64,000 bases of DNA from Promineifilum sp019695075 (GCA_026129185.1 JAHCIO010000026.1:3777-67776); one strand, 5' to 3'; shown: positions 33,242 to 42,203, counted from the stretch's first letter. Program-made: numbers and translations. The notes: a model not told the origin generated them from the sequence alone.

Positions 33242-34825
33242 TCATATCATCATCGGCAACCACGGCGGGTTCGCCGGCGAGCGGCCCACCAGCCACGCCG
33301 TAGCCCCCATCTGCTGCACGAGTTCGACCCCCGCGCGGTAATGGGCTGCGCGCTCAGCCGGGTCGGCGTCAATGGCGGCCAGGGCGAAAAGGCAGCCGGC
33401 CTCGTCCATCGGCCGGCCAGTGGCCCGCGCCGCTGCCCACATCTCCGTCAGTAGTTCGCGTCGCTCGGCCGGCGGCAAGAACGGGGCCAGGCAACGGCCG
33501 GTCACGATGTGCAACTTTGGGAAGTCCTCCTGCAGCGCGGCGGCGTGGTTCTCCCATGCCAGTCGGGCCGCGCCCGCTTCGTCGCCCATGGCGGCCAGGT
33601 AGAGCACCATGTCGATAGTCGTCACGATCTCGCCTTCTTTCCGCCCCTGGGCACGATAGCGGCTCAGGCTCGACTCGATATCCGGCCGGGCCTCGGCCGC
33701 GCGGCCCAACGCCAGCAGCGCCAAAGCGCGGTTGCCGCGTCCGCGGCACAACTCAGCGTCGTTGCCCAACTCCGTGGCCAGTTTCACCATCCGGTTGGAA
33801 TACTCCACCGATAGTTCCACGCGGCCCATGCCAAGATAGATGACGCCCAGATCGCCCAGCTCGCTGACAAGCACGTGGCGAGCGTTGACCTCCTCCGCGG
33901 CGCGGATGGCGGCCAGCTTCAGCGCCTCGGCCTCGCCATAGCGCGACATGCTCAGGTAAACCGTGCCCAGATTGGCCTCGGCGAAGGTCGCCTGCAACTC
34001 GTCGCCGGCCTGGCGGTAGAGTTCGGCCGCGCGGCGCAAATCGTCGGCCGCCGGCGGATAGCGGTCGAACGCCCAGCGAATCGTCGCCCGCCGCATATAG
34101 ATCGTCGCCAGGTCGTGGGGGTCAATTCCCGGCACACCCGCGAGCCGATCGATCACCGTCTCGCTGACGGCCAGGGCCGATTCCGGCTGCGCGGAGTGGC
34201 GCAGGATGTCCATGGTTTCCAGATCGAGCCGGGCCGTACCCATTGCCGCACGGGCCGGCGGCTCGGCCGCGGGCAGCCGGGCCAGGTCGGCGCGCAGCTC
34301 GTCCACGAACGTCTGCGCCTCGCCATAGCGCGCCCGCGCCCGCAGCGTGGCGGCGACAGTGCTGCCGGCCAGGCACAGCGGCCAGGCGGCCTCGCTCTGC
34401 CGCGCCAGTCGTAGCGCTTCCCCGGCCGTGTCGCGCGCCGGTTCCAGCCGGCCGGTGTTCAGTAGCAAGCCGGCGGCGTGGGCCAGGTACTCGGCCTGCT
34501 GCGCCGGCCGGCCCAGAGCGGCGGCGTGGTCGGCCGCCCGCCGCAGCGTAGCCAGCCAGACCGACCACTCCCCCCAGCGCACCGGCAACGGATGCAGACA
34601 ATCCACCAGCGCCAGCCACAACAGCCTCAGTTCTGCCCGCTGGCCGGCGGCATTGAGCAAGGCGAGACAACTATCGAAATGAGGGCGCACCTCCGCGGCC
34701 GGCCGGTCGCTCACGAGGTCAACTGCCAAGCGCAGTTGGCCCGGCAGACGATCGGCGTAGAAGCGCCGCCAGCGTTGGGCCTCGTTGTCCCAGGCACGCG
34801 CACCTGGCTCCGGCGCGGCGTTCAT
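33242..34825 (-). CDS. TPR-repeat protein partnered with a STAND ATPase
   Basis: 527 residues, almost entirely helix-turn-helix repeats (LLNTGRLEPARDTAGEALRLARQS; ATFAEANLGTVYLSMSRYGEAEALKLAAI; RGRGNRALALLALGRAAEARPDIESSL). Its start codon overlaps the stop of the STAND gene (ATGA at 34822-34825), so the two are translated together. In MalT/LAL-type regulators this superhelix is the sensor domain fused C-terminal to the STAND ATPase. Here it is a separate polypeptide. It has no signal peptide and is presumably cytoplasmic. Confidence 0.85.
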   Translation of the reverse strand: MNAAPEPGARAWDNEAQRWRRFYADRLPGQLRLAVDLVSDRPAAEVRPHFDSCLALLNAAGQRAELRLLWLALVDCLHPLPVRWGEWSVWLATLRRAADHAAALGRPAQQAEYLAHAAGLLLNTGRLEPARDTAGEALRLARQSEAAWPLCLAGSTVAATLRARARYGEAQTFVDELRADLARLPAAEPPARAAMGTARLDLETMDILRHSAQPESALAVSETVIDRLAGVPGIDPHDLATIYMRRATIRWAFDRYPPAADDLRRAAELYRQAGDELQATFAEANLGTVYLSMSRYGEAEALKLAAIRAAEEVNARHVLVSELGDLGVIYLGMGRVELSVEYSNRMVKLATELGNDAELCRGRGNRALALLALGRAAEARPDIESSLSRYRAQGRKEGEIVTTIDMVLYLAAMGDEAGAARLAWENHAAALQEDFPKLHIVTGRCLAPFLPPAERRELLTEMWAAARATGRPMDEAGCLFALAAIDADPAERAAHYRAGVELVQQMGATAWLVGRSPANPPWLPMMI

Positions 34826-36381
34826 AGGGCCGACTCACTCCTTTCGACAGGCGTATCGCCCGCGCCGCCCCAGGCAGCCAGGATTTCCGTCTGCAGGAAG
34901 GTGGCCGTCAGGCGATGCAGCCGGTAGCGGGGCGAAGTTGGCTCGCCGGCCACTTCCAACAGCGAAGTGTCGCGCAGCTGGGCCAGGGCATCGCCGAATT
35001 CGTTGGGCGGCAGAAAGCTCATCAGTCGCAGCCACTCAACATCCTCCCCATCGGGGGCCAGCGGCAGCAGGGAGAGCAGAAGTTGACGTGCCGGGTCGCT
35101 CAGTGACTGCCAAGCGCGCCGGTAGATGTAGCGATACAGCCCTTCGGGAGCGCGGTAGCGGGCGCGGCGCAGATTATCCAACAGCGCCGGCAGCGGCCAC
35201 AGGCTCATTTGCGCGGCCACCAGCTTCAGCGCCAACGGCATGCCGCCAACGACCTCATGGAGCGCGGCCATGTCGTCGGCCGCCAGCCGGGCCGGGTGGC
35301 CGTGACGCGCAAGCTCGGATTCCACTAGCGCCCGGCTGTCGGCCGGCGAGAGCGGCGGCACGGGAAAGCGCGTCACCAGCGGATGGTGGCTCAGCGTCTG
35401 GCGGCTCGTCAGCAGAAAGCGCGTCGGCCGGGCCAGCGGCAGCAGCGCCGGCAACAGCAGTTCCAGGTCGCTGACGCTCTCCAGATTGTCAATGACGATG
35501 AGGTGGCGGCCGGTTCTGAGAAATGGCGCCAGCCGGTCGAGCTTGTCGGCGGCGCTTAGCCCGGCCAGCTCGGCGAAGCCCAGTTGTGTCGCCAGCCGGC
35601 CGACGACATCGGCCAACGTATTGGCAGCGTCGGGCGCGGTCTCAATGGCCCCGGCGTCGTTGAGCCACGTCTGTCGCGCGCTGACCCAGGCAATGCCGTC
35701 ATAGTCGCTGCTCTGGGCCAGGACGAAGGCGGCTTCGCGGGCCAGGGCCGTCTTGCCGATGCCGCCCAGCCCCTCGACGCTGAGGACGGCCGGGCCGTCG
35801 GCTTGGCGCAGATGGTCGGTCAGTTCGCGCAGCGGCGCGGCCACGCCGAACAGCCGCGCGTATTCGGCCGGCGGCAAATGGCGACCCAGCCGGGCGTGGC
35901 GCAGCCGCTGATGCGCGTCCATCTCCAACTGCTGCAACTGCTCGGCCAGTCGCCGCGCGCCGTTGTTGACGCGGTGGCGGAAATTGCGCACGTCCAGATG
36001 GGCCGCCTGGGCCAACGCCTCAACGCTCAGCGACACGGGCGCAAGATAGCGGTGATAGAGCGCGCTCCACTCTTCCAGGGCCGTATTGCCGCCGCCGAAG
36101 TCGCGGCCGAGGGCCAGGAGCAGCGCGATCCGCGTCGCGGCTGGGTTCGCCGGCGGCAGCAACTCGGCCGCGCGCAGCCGGTCGAGTTCGGCCACTACGA
36201 GCGACGTGACGCGCGCGCGCAGCCGGACGTCGCGCTCGGCCGGCGAAGCGGGCGCGGCGGCCCAGGCGGTCGTGTCGCGCAGGAAGTCCAGGTCAAGCAA
36301 GGCCGCCGGCGGCGCCTCAGCCTGCCGCCAGGCGCGCAGGGTCGCGGTCAGAAGGGAGACAGTAATGTCATCAACGTTCAC
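34822..36381 (-). CDS. STAND/NB-ARC ATPase
   Basis: 519 residues from the GTG at 36381, eight bases after GAGGTAG. The frame is open much further upstream, but that part is antisense to the HTH gene and low in similarity. An N-terminal helical region (1-185) includes an HTH-like stretch, SVEALAQAAHLDVRNFRHRVNNGARRLAEQLQQLE. Then follow P-loop GLGGIGKT (204-211), Walker B LIVIDN (294-299), LLTSRQ (323-328), GMPLAL (380-385) and a winged-helix-like end. It has no repeat sensor of its own; the TPR protein is encoded by the overlapping downstream gene. Predicted ATP-driven signalling switch, possibly DNA-binding. Confidence 0.85.
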   Translation of the reverse strand: MNVDDITVSLLTATLRAWRQAEAPPAALLDLDFLRDTTAWAAAPASPAERDVRLRARVTSLVVAELDRLRAAELLPPANPAATRIALLLALGRDFGGGNTALEEWSALYHRYLAPVSLSVEALAQAAHLDVRNFRHRVNNGARRLAEQLQQLEMDAHQRLRHARLGRHLPPAEYARLFGVAAPLRELTDHLRQADGPAVLSVEGLGGIGKTALAREAAFVLAQSSDYDGIAWVSARQTWLNDAGAIETAPDAANTLADVVGRLATQLGFAELAGLSAADKLDRLAPFLRTGRHLIVIDNLESVSDLELLLPALLPLARPTRFLLTSRQTLSHHPLVTRFPVPPLSPADSRALVESELARHGHPARLAADDMAALHEVVGGMPLALKLVAAQMSLWPLPALLDNLRRARYRAPEGLYRYIYRRAWQSLSDPARQLLLSLLPLAPDGEDVEWLRLMSFLPPNEFGDALAQLRDTSLLEVAGEPTSPRYRLHRLTATFLQTEILAAWGGAGDTPVERSESAL

Positions 36382-36492
36382 GTGACGGCTACCTCGACCA
36401 GAAGTCGCCCGATGTTGATCCGATACGTGCCCGATTTCGGTTGAGAACGATGGAGCGCTGCTTAGTATATAGCCAAAAGTCGTTGGCGAAAA

Positions 36493-36729
36493 ATGGAGGG
36501 CGACATGGGCGGGGCAGCGGGGCAAGACATGGGCCTGACTGAACGCGAGCAGGAGGTGCTGCACCTGATCGCCGAAGGGTATACCGACGCGGAGATCGGG
36601 GCGGCGCTGCATATTTCCATCTACACCGCGCAGAACCACGTCAAGAGCATCCTGCGCAAGCTGAACGCGCGCAATCGAACGCAGGCCAGCACGATCTATC
36701 TGGGCGGAATGACGAATTCTAGTCATTGA
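36493..36729 (+). CDS. Stand-alone LuxR/GerE-type HTH protein
   Basis: 78 residues, of which 14-72 are a complete LuxR_C helix-turn-helix: LTEREQEVLHLIAEGYTDAEIGAALHISIYTAQNHVKSILRKLNARNRTQA. There is no receiver, PAS or ATPase domain. It diverges from the STAND-TPR pair with about 110 bp between the start codons. This domain is what ends a MalT/LAL regulator, so it is a good candidate for the detached DNA-binding module of the neighbouring STAND system. Alternatively it acts alone, like GerE. Confidence 0.85.
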   Translation: MEGDMGGAAGQDMGLTEREQEVLHLIAEGYTDAEIGAALHISIYTAQNHVKSILRKLNARNRTQASTIYLGGMTNSSH

Positions 36730-36907
36730 GAGGTGGTGGAGGCGTCTCTATACTGTTGATGGGAGTGTCGTCCCTCATTCAGCAGTGTAGCCTATTCTCG
36801 CTATCGTTTCTTGAAGCCAGACGAAGTGGTTACTACGCGGCTAGTCCAATAAATGAGTGTGATAGGCAAACGGATACTCGTTTTCACGCAAGCACAGGAG
36901 GAGTGAT

Positions 36908-36991
36908 ATGACCGTAGCTGAAGCGAATCCCACAGCACAAGAGCACTTCTTTCGTCACAACAAGCTCCCCGCTGGGGCTAAGAACAGGTAG
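36908..36991 (+). CDS. Possible 27-residue small protein or leader peptide
   Basis: ATG at 36908 follows AGGAGGAG by about six bases, one of the strongest ribosome sites in the window. The 27-codon frame (TVAEANPTAQEHFFRHNK, then LPAGAKNR) ends at TAG 36989, six bases before the ATG of the membrane lipoprotein gene. It could be a leader peptide giving translational coupling, or a small protein. I recognise no family. Support rests on the ribosome site and spacing only. Confidence 0.45.
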   Translation: MTVAEANPTAQEHFFRHNKLPAGAKNR

Positions 36992-36997
36992 GGGTCT

Positions 36998-37966
36998 ATG
37001 AGGAGTCGTCTCCCGGCCAGGCTAACGCTGCTGGTTGTGATCTTCCTCGTCGTTGCCACAGGCTGCGATGGGTCATTGGACGACGAGGCTCTGAGTGCGG
37101 CCGGATGGCTCGATGACTTTTTTGCCCGGCCCGATGTCGTATCGCTGCTCACCACCATCCAGGCCGTTGCGCCGATTGCCATCATCATCGTCGGCGCGGG
37201 CTTGTTTCTGTTTGCCCGCCGGACGTTCATGCGCCTGCATATGGCCGTTCTGGGCGGGGGGTGTCTGGCGGTCGTCCTCGGCATCCTCGGAGCGCTCATC
37301 GGCGGCATTGGCGCCTTTGCCAGCATCTATGCCGTCAACAATTACTTCGACAGGCTGATCGGTTCGCATGGGTTCATCGTCACTGTCCTGGGCGGGGCGC
37401 TTGTGGGCGTCATCGGGTTGGTCGCGGCCATGTTTGCGGCCATCCTGGTAGCTGCCCTGATCGGCGCCATAGGGGGCGTGGCGACCGGCTCTTCGGTGGA
37501 CATTCCCATTGTCGATCATCTCGGCATGCCCACCGGCTTCTCGCTGAATTTCTGGTCGCCTGGGGATGTTGGCAACGCCGAGGGAACCCTCGGTTGCGGC
37601 GCGGCGCTGTTCCCGGGTATCCTGGTGGCCCCCATTATAGGCGCCTTTGCCGCCGTCCGTCTGGAGGACGGCAACCCACTGGACATTACCACGGCCCCCT
37701 GGACGGTAGTGGCAATTTGCCTCCTGCTGGTCGGTTTCATCGGATTGCTGATGGGCCTGAAGCTGGGTTGGGAAGAGGGGCAAGGCCAGGGCAGCGCCGG
37801 CCTGGTGGGGGCCTTTTATGGATACCTGTTTGTCCGGCTCGTCGGCCCCCCACTGGGGCTGAATTACCCCGTCTTTCTTCGCATCGTGACCTACATTATC
37901 GGTATCGTTCTGTTCGCCGTTGTCTTTTCCCTGCTATATGCCAGGAGTGAACGTCGTCGTCATTGA
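36998..37966 (+). CDS. Polytopic membrane protein with a lipoprotein-like signal
   Basis: 322 residues. The N-terminus has a signal with lipobox VVATGC (Cys near residue 23), followed by about seven hydrophobic segments rich in Gly/Ala (GGCLAVVLGILGALIGGIGAF; LVAAMFAAILVAALIGAIGG). A short acidic stretch, EEGQGQGS, lies between late helices. Family not recognised. Base composition is lower in GC than its neighbours, together with the preceding 270 bp, which may point to transfer. The gene follows the 27-residue ORF by six bases and converges on tryptophanase. Confidence 0.6.
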   Translation: MRSRLPARLTLLVVIFLVVATGCDGSLDDEALSAAGWLDDFFARPDVVSLLTTIQAVAPIAIIIVGAGLFLFARRTFMRLHMAVLGGGCLAVVLGILGALIGGIGAFASIYAVNNYFDRLIGSHGFIVTVLGGALVGVIGLVAAMFAAILVAALIGAIGGVATGSSVDIPIVDHLGMPTGFSLNFWSPGDVGNAEGTLGCGAALFPGILVAPIIGAFAAVRLEDGNPLDITTAPWTVVAICLLLVGFIGLLMGLKLGWEEGQGQGSAGLVGAFYGYLFVRLVGPPLGLNYPVFLRIVTYIIGIVLFAVVFSLLYARSERRRH

Positions 37967-38046
37967 CGCTCACGACGGTCATGTGTCGCCAGGGCCTGAA
38001 CGTCGCCGCGCCCACGCGAGCGCGATGAGTCTCAGGCCCGCGCTTT

Positions 38047-39423
38047 CTACGCGCCTAACCACGCCATCCGCGCCGAAAAATGCCGCAACACCTCCGGCGC
38101 GCTAACAATCCGCACGCCGCGAAGGCTGTCCTTGATGCTGTTGACGTAGAGGATCACCTCGGCCAGGTAGTCGACGTGGCTCTGGGTGTAGACGCGGCGC
38201 GGGAAGGCCATGCGCACCAGCTCCATCGCCGCCGGCTTCTCGCTGCCGTCCGGCTGGCGGCCGAACATCACCGAGCCGATCTCCACCGAGCGGATGCCGC
38301 CCTCCAGGTAGAGCGCCAACGACAGCGCCCAGGCCGGGTACTGGCTGGCCGGGATGTGGGGCAGCATCGTCCGCGCGTCGATGTAGACGGCATGGCCGCC
38401 CGGCGGTTGGACGATGGGCACGCCGTTGGCCGTCAGGATGTCGCCCAGGTAAGCCACGGAGCGCACGCGGTATTGTAGATAGTCCTCGTGCAGCACCTCC
38501 TCCAGTCCCACGGCGATGGCCTCCAGGTCATAGCCCGCCAGGCCGCCGTAAGTGGGGAAGCCTTCGGTCAGGATGAGCATGTTCTTGCAGCGCTCGGCCA
38601 GGGCGTCGTCGTTGAGGGCCAGGAAGCCGCCGATGTTGGCCATGCCGTCCTTCTTGGCGCTCATCGTGCAGCCGTCGGCGTAGCTGAACATCTCCTGGGC
38701 GATCTCCAGCGGCGTCCGGTCGGCGTAGCCCTCTTCGCGCGTCTTGATGAACCAGGCGTTCTCGGCAAAGCGGCAGGCGTCCAGGAAGAAAAGTACGCCG
38801 TGGCGGCGGCAGACCTCGCTGGCGGCGCGGATGTTGGCCATGCTGACCGGCTGGCCGCCGCCGGAGTTGTTGGTGACGGTGATCATCGCCAGCGGCACGC
38901 GGCCGGCGTGGTCGCTCAGCGTTTGCTCCAGCGCCGCCAGGTCGATGTTGCCCTTAAACGGCAGCACGCGCGCCGGGTCGCGGGCCTCGGCCACGGGGAT
39001 GTCGCGGGCCTCGGCGTGGCGATATTCGACGTTGGCCCGCGTCGTGTCGAAGTGGGTGTTGTTGGGCACGATGTCGCCCGGCTTGAGCAGGGAGCCGAAG
39101 AGGATGCGCTCGGCGGCGCGCCCCTGGTGGGTGGGGACGATGTGCTTGAAGCCGGTGATGCGCCGGACGGCGGCCTCGAACTTGTAGAACGACTTCGCCC
39201 CGGCGTAGCTCTCGTCGCCCAGCATCATACCCGCCCATTGCCCTGACGACATCGCTCCCGTGCCGGAGTCGGTCAGCAGGTCGATGAGCACGTCCTCGGC
39301 CGGCAACAGGAACAGGTTATAGCCGGCCTCTCTGAGCAACTGTTCGCGCTCGGCGCGCGTCGTCTGGCGGATGGGTTCGACGGTCTTGATGCGGAATGGC
39401 TCGATAATGGTCTTGAAGTGCAT
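38047..39423 (-). CDS. tnaA: Tryptophanase (PLP-dependent beta-eliminating lyase)
   Basis: 458 residues from the ATG at 39423, the usual length; upstream codons of the open frame are not homologous. Converts L-tryptophan to indole, pyruvate and ammonia. The family motifs DLLTDSGTGAMS, HIVPTHQGR, DACRFAENAWFIK and SAKKDG (PLP lysine 257/258) are present. The backbone is close to tyrosine phenol-lyase, but the specificity positions I know are of tryptophanase type: Asp in HFDTT (126; Thr in tyrosine phenol-lyase), Ile in SVEIGS (Arg there) and His in VLRHFSA (Phe there). No TnaC-like leader peptide or tryptophan transporter is seen alongside. Confidence 0.92.
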   Translation of the reverse strand: MHFKTIIEPFRIKTVEPIRQTTRAEREQLLREAGYNLFLLPAEDVLIDLLTDSGTGAMSSGQWAGMMLGDESYAGAKSFYKFEAAVRRITGFKHIVPTHQGRAAERILFGSLLKPGDIVPNNTHFDTTRANVEYRHAEARDIPVAEARDPARVLPFKGNIDLAALEQTLSDHAGRVPLAMITVTNNSGGGQPVSMANIRAASEVCRRHGVLFFLDACRFAENAWFIKTREEGYADRTPLEIAQEMFSYADGCTMSAKKDGMANIGGFLALNDDALAERCKNMLILTEGFPTYGGLAGYDLEAIAVGLEEVLHEDYLQYRVRSVAYLGDILTANGVPIVQPPGGHAVYIDARTMLPHIPASQYPAWALSLALYLEGGIRSVEIGSVMFGRQPDGSEKPAAMELVRMAFPRRVYTQSHVDYLAEVILYVNSIKDSLRGVRIVSAPEVLRHFSARMAWLGA

Positions 39424-39529
39424 GGCGGTTCTCCGAAAAGTGGGCTGCCGGGATCGTAGCACATCGCCGCCGGAGGCACACGTCGCGTCGCGCTTCTCGC
39501 CTCTGGGGCTGGCCGCGCCCTGCTTGGCG

Positions 39530-41671
39530 CTACCAGCCCGGGTGGGGCACGGCCGGCAGCAAGACGTGTTCGTCCAGCCAGAGGATGGAGCGCCGGTAGA
39601 GGCGCAGGTCATTATCGAAGGTGCCACTGACACGCGGCTGGCCGTCGCTGCCCAACGCCAGAGCAAAACCACCCAACCCAAATAGGGATTCGCGCAACCA
39701 TTGTCCGTCCGCGTCGCGCTGATGATAGGCCATCACCCCGGCCCCGTTGCGCTCAAGGACGTGGACCCGGCCCTCGGCGTCGACCAGCAGGCGGCCGTCG
39801 GGGTCTTCCATCGGGAATGTCTCGTCGAAACCGCTGCTTTGCCACTCGTTGCCCGCCTGCTCGGCCATATTCAGCCGGATGAACCACGTCGGCGGCTTGC
39901 CACCCTCGAAGCGATTCGTCACGTAGAGACCATAGGCGGCATCGTCAGGTCCCAACGCCATTGCCAGAAACGGCCGGAACGGCAGCGTCGTGGCGGCCCA
40001 ATCGCCGTCGCTCTGGCGCACGGCGACGTTCAGTTGCTCTGAGCCTTCGCGGTCGTAGAACACCTTTGGCCGGCCCTGACTGTCGAGGGCCAGGTGGGCG
40101 AAGTAGACGACGCCCCCGTCCGGGCTGATCGGCTCGCTATGCCAGGCGCCGTTGTCCTTTGTCCAGTAGTTGAGCTGGTCGTTCTGAATCAGGATCAGGT
40201 GCGGCTGGTTATCCTGTCCCACGGCCAATTGCAGGCCGCGGCCGGCGGTGGTGATGGGCGTCAGCAACCACTGGCCGGCTGGCCGCGCGCCGGCGACAAG
40301 CTGATCCCGCTCGCTGTCCACATAGGCGATCTGGGCCACGCCATCCGGCCCTATCGCCGCGGCAATCTCCAGGCCGGTTGGGGGCGGGCTGGCGACAAAG
40401 CTTTTTGTCCACCGATCGCCATCCTTGACCGCCCAGTATAACTGTTGCACAGTCGAATTGTAGGCCAACAGATACGGCCTGTCGGCCGCGTCCAGCACCA
40501 ACGCCTGCGGTCTGCCCGGCGCGCTCTCCTTGGCCACCGCGTCGAACCGCCAGTAATCGTTGGGATTGGTGATGTAGGTCAGGCCGTCGGCCTCGTGTAG
40601 CACGGCAATGTGCGCCACGCCGGCCGAATCCAGCCGCAGCGTGTTGTGGCCGCCGGCCGGCTCGGCCTCGCGCAGCCAGGTCTCTCTCCAGAAGCCGTCG
40701 CCCAGCGTGGCATAGATCAAGTGATTATTCTGGCCGACGTAAACGAGGTGCGGCTGGCCCGTCTCGTCCAGCGCCAGATTGGGGGCAAAGCCTTTGCCCG
40801 GCTCGATGAGCGTCTGCCAGCCGTCTTCGGTCTCCCAGCGGTAGACGAGTTGGGTCGGGTCGTTGTCGCCGAAGACGACGTGCGCCCGGTCGCCGGCGTC
40901 GAGGGCCAGCGATTTGCCGACGAGAATCAGACCCACGCCGACGGTTTGGTGATGCCAGCCGGCGGCATCGCGGCGGGCGAGCGATAGGGTTGCGCCGGGG
41001 CCGGGCTGGTTGCCGATCTCGTAAAGGACGACGGGGCGATCCTGACTATCGAGAGCCAGCGCCAGTTGGCCGCGCGGCGCGTGGGGAATGGCCACGGTCT
41101 CGCTGACCCAGCCCGCGGGCGAGGCGTGGGCATAAAGAAGGGCGGGCGAGCCATCGGCCGTGCGACCGGTGACGATGACGTGCGGCCGGCCAGTGCTGTC
41201 CAGGGCAAGCGAGAGCGCCGGCGCGGCATCGATGCGCGGTAGAGCGACCGTAGCCGTCTGCCACGCGCCATCGGCAGCGCGAGACACAACCAGCAACCCC
41301 ATTTCGCCGGTCGTGATTGAGGTCGCGGCGGCGACGATGGTCAGCTTGCCCGACGCATCACTGGCGATGGCCGGGCTATAGAAGGGGCCAGCGGCCGTCG
41401 TCACCATCTCGAAGCGCCACGTTGTACTCTCGGGCCAGGCGTGAAAGAGTTGGCTCTGGCCAAAAACGATGTGCGGCCTGTCGTCTACGCCCAGCGCCAT
41501 CCCAGGCGTGCCTTGCCCGGCGAGCGTAGGGCCGGCAGCGACCACTTCGCTGCTCCAGACAGGTAAGGGGACAGGCGGGATGCTGTCCAGGCTCGCGGCT
41601 GATCGAGGCCTACCGGCAACGACCAGTACGATCAGCGGTAGCAGACTAAGGAAGATGATTCTCTTGTTCAT
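39530..41671 (-). CDS. Secreted beta-propeller-like repeat protein
   Basis: 713 residues from the ATG at 41671 with AGGAGG upstream and a signal peptide to about residue 25. The rest is about ten repeats of ~50-55 residues with the pattern LALDSxGRPHVVYxxxxxxxLxYAxxxxxGWxxETV, like sialidase- or BNR-type propeller blades. No sialidase active-site Arg/Asp set is obvious. A fragment of a close paralogue (41701-42030) lies just upstream on the same strand. Probably an extracellular binding protein; ligand unknown. Confidence 0.7.
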   Translation of the reverse strand: MNKRIIFLSLLPLIVLVVAGRPRSAASLDSIPPVPLPVWSSEVVAAGPTLAGQGTPGMALGVDDRPHIVFGQSQLFHAWPESTTWRFEMVTTAAGPFYSPAIASDASGKLTIVAAATSITTGEMGLLVVSRAADGAWQTATVALPRIDAAPALSLALDSTGRPHVIVTGRTADGSPALLYAHASPAGWVSETVAIPHAPRGQLALALDSQDRPVVLYEIGNQPGPGATLSLARRDAAGWHHQTVGVGLILVGKSLALDAGDRAHVVFGDNDPTQLVYRWETEDGWQTLIEPGKGFAPNLALDETGQPHLVYVGQNNHLIYATLGDGFWRETWLREAEPAGGHNTLRLDSAGVAHIAVLHEADGLTYITNPNDYWRFDAVAKESAPGRPQALVLDAADRPYLLAYNSTVQQLYWAVKDGDRWTKSFVASPPPTGLEIAAAIGPDGVAQIAYVDSERDQLVAGARPAGQWLLTPITTAGRGLQLAVGQDNQPHLILIQNDQLNYWTKDNGAWHSEPISPDGGVVYFAHLALDSQGRPKVFYDREGSEQLNVAVRQSDGDWAATTLPFRPFLAMALGPDDAAYGLYVTNRFEGGKPPTWFIRLNMAEQAGNEWQSSGFDETFPMEDPDGRLLVDAEGRVHVLERNGAGVMAYHQRDADGQWLRESLFGLGGFALALGSDGQPRVSGTFDNDLRLYRRSILWLDEHVLLPAVPHPGW

Positions 41672-41700
41672 GGCCCCAAGCCTCCTATTACCATTGTAGA

Positions 41701-42030
41701 TCAGCAGCGGCGCAAATCAATAGCGGTGTCAGGGCCAAAGACCGGATACTCGCTGATCGACGGCACCGGGACGGGCGCCGTTTGCCACGCGCTGCCCGGC
41801 GCGCGCGAATAGACGACCAGTTCTCGGCGTTGGCGGCCGGCCTCGGTATAGGCGACGATGGTGATGTTACCCGCGTCGTCGATGGCAATGACCCGGCCGG
41901 TCAGCGCGCCCTGCCACGACGCGCCGTCGCGCCAGGCTGTGTACGTTTGTTCCCGCGACACCCTCGCCCGGACACCCGCAAAAGCCTCTTTCGTCCGCGT
42001 CTCATTGAGCCTATGCAATGGCCCAGGCAA
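41701..42030 (-). pseudogene. Fragment of a paralogous propeller-repeat protein
   Basis: A 109-codon frame without a signal peptide. Its segment RVIAIDDAGNITIVAYTEAG, then LVVYSRAPGSAWQTAPVPVPS, aligns by eye with IASDASGKLTIVAAAT, then LLVVSRAADGAWQTATVALPR in the adjacent 713-residue protein. Only about two blades remain, and the frame ends 29 bases before the intact gene. This looks like the residue of a tandem duplication. It is unlikely to be functional. Confidence 0.65.
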
Positions 42031-42059
42031 TTGGATGTATAATCTAGTTATGCTTACGA

Positions 42060-42194
42060 GTGGAGTGGATTGGCGACAACGATAGCATCCACTGGCCTGA
42101 TCTGGACAAGGACATCAGTGTGGAAGGCATCATCGCCAGACGACGATCAGGGGAGAACCAGCGGTCGTTGCAGCGGTGGTTAGAACGACGATAG
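42060..42194 (+). pseudogene. C-terminal fragment of a DUF2442 protein
   Basis: The frame reads VEWIGDNDSIHWPDLDKDISVEG, then IIARRRSGENQRSLQRWLERR and stop. IHWPDLDxDISVEGLL is the conserved core of DUF2442, usually a ~80-residue protein that follows DUF4160 in toxin-antitoxin-like pairs. The N-terminal half and the DUF4160 partner are absent; in-frame stops lie just upstream (TAG 42045). Confidence 0.7.
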
Positions 42195-42203
42195 CGAGTG
42201 GCC

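Noticed and set aside
36726..36911. 61-codon open frame between the LuxR-type HTH gene and the small ORF at 36908
   Set aside because: No ribosome site or recognisable motif; it overlaps the strong ribosome site of the 27-residue ORF.
38047..39423. Annotation as tyrosine phenol-lyase
   Set aside because: The backbone is similar, but the Arg and Phe specificity residues of that enzyme are replaced by Ile and His, as in tryptophanase.
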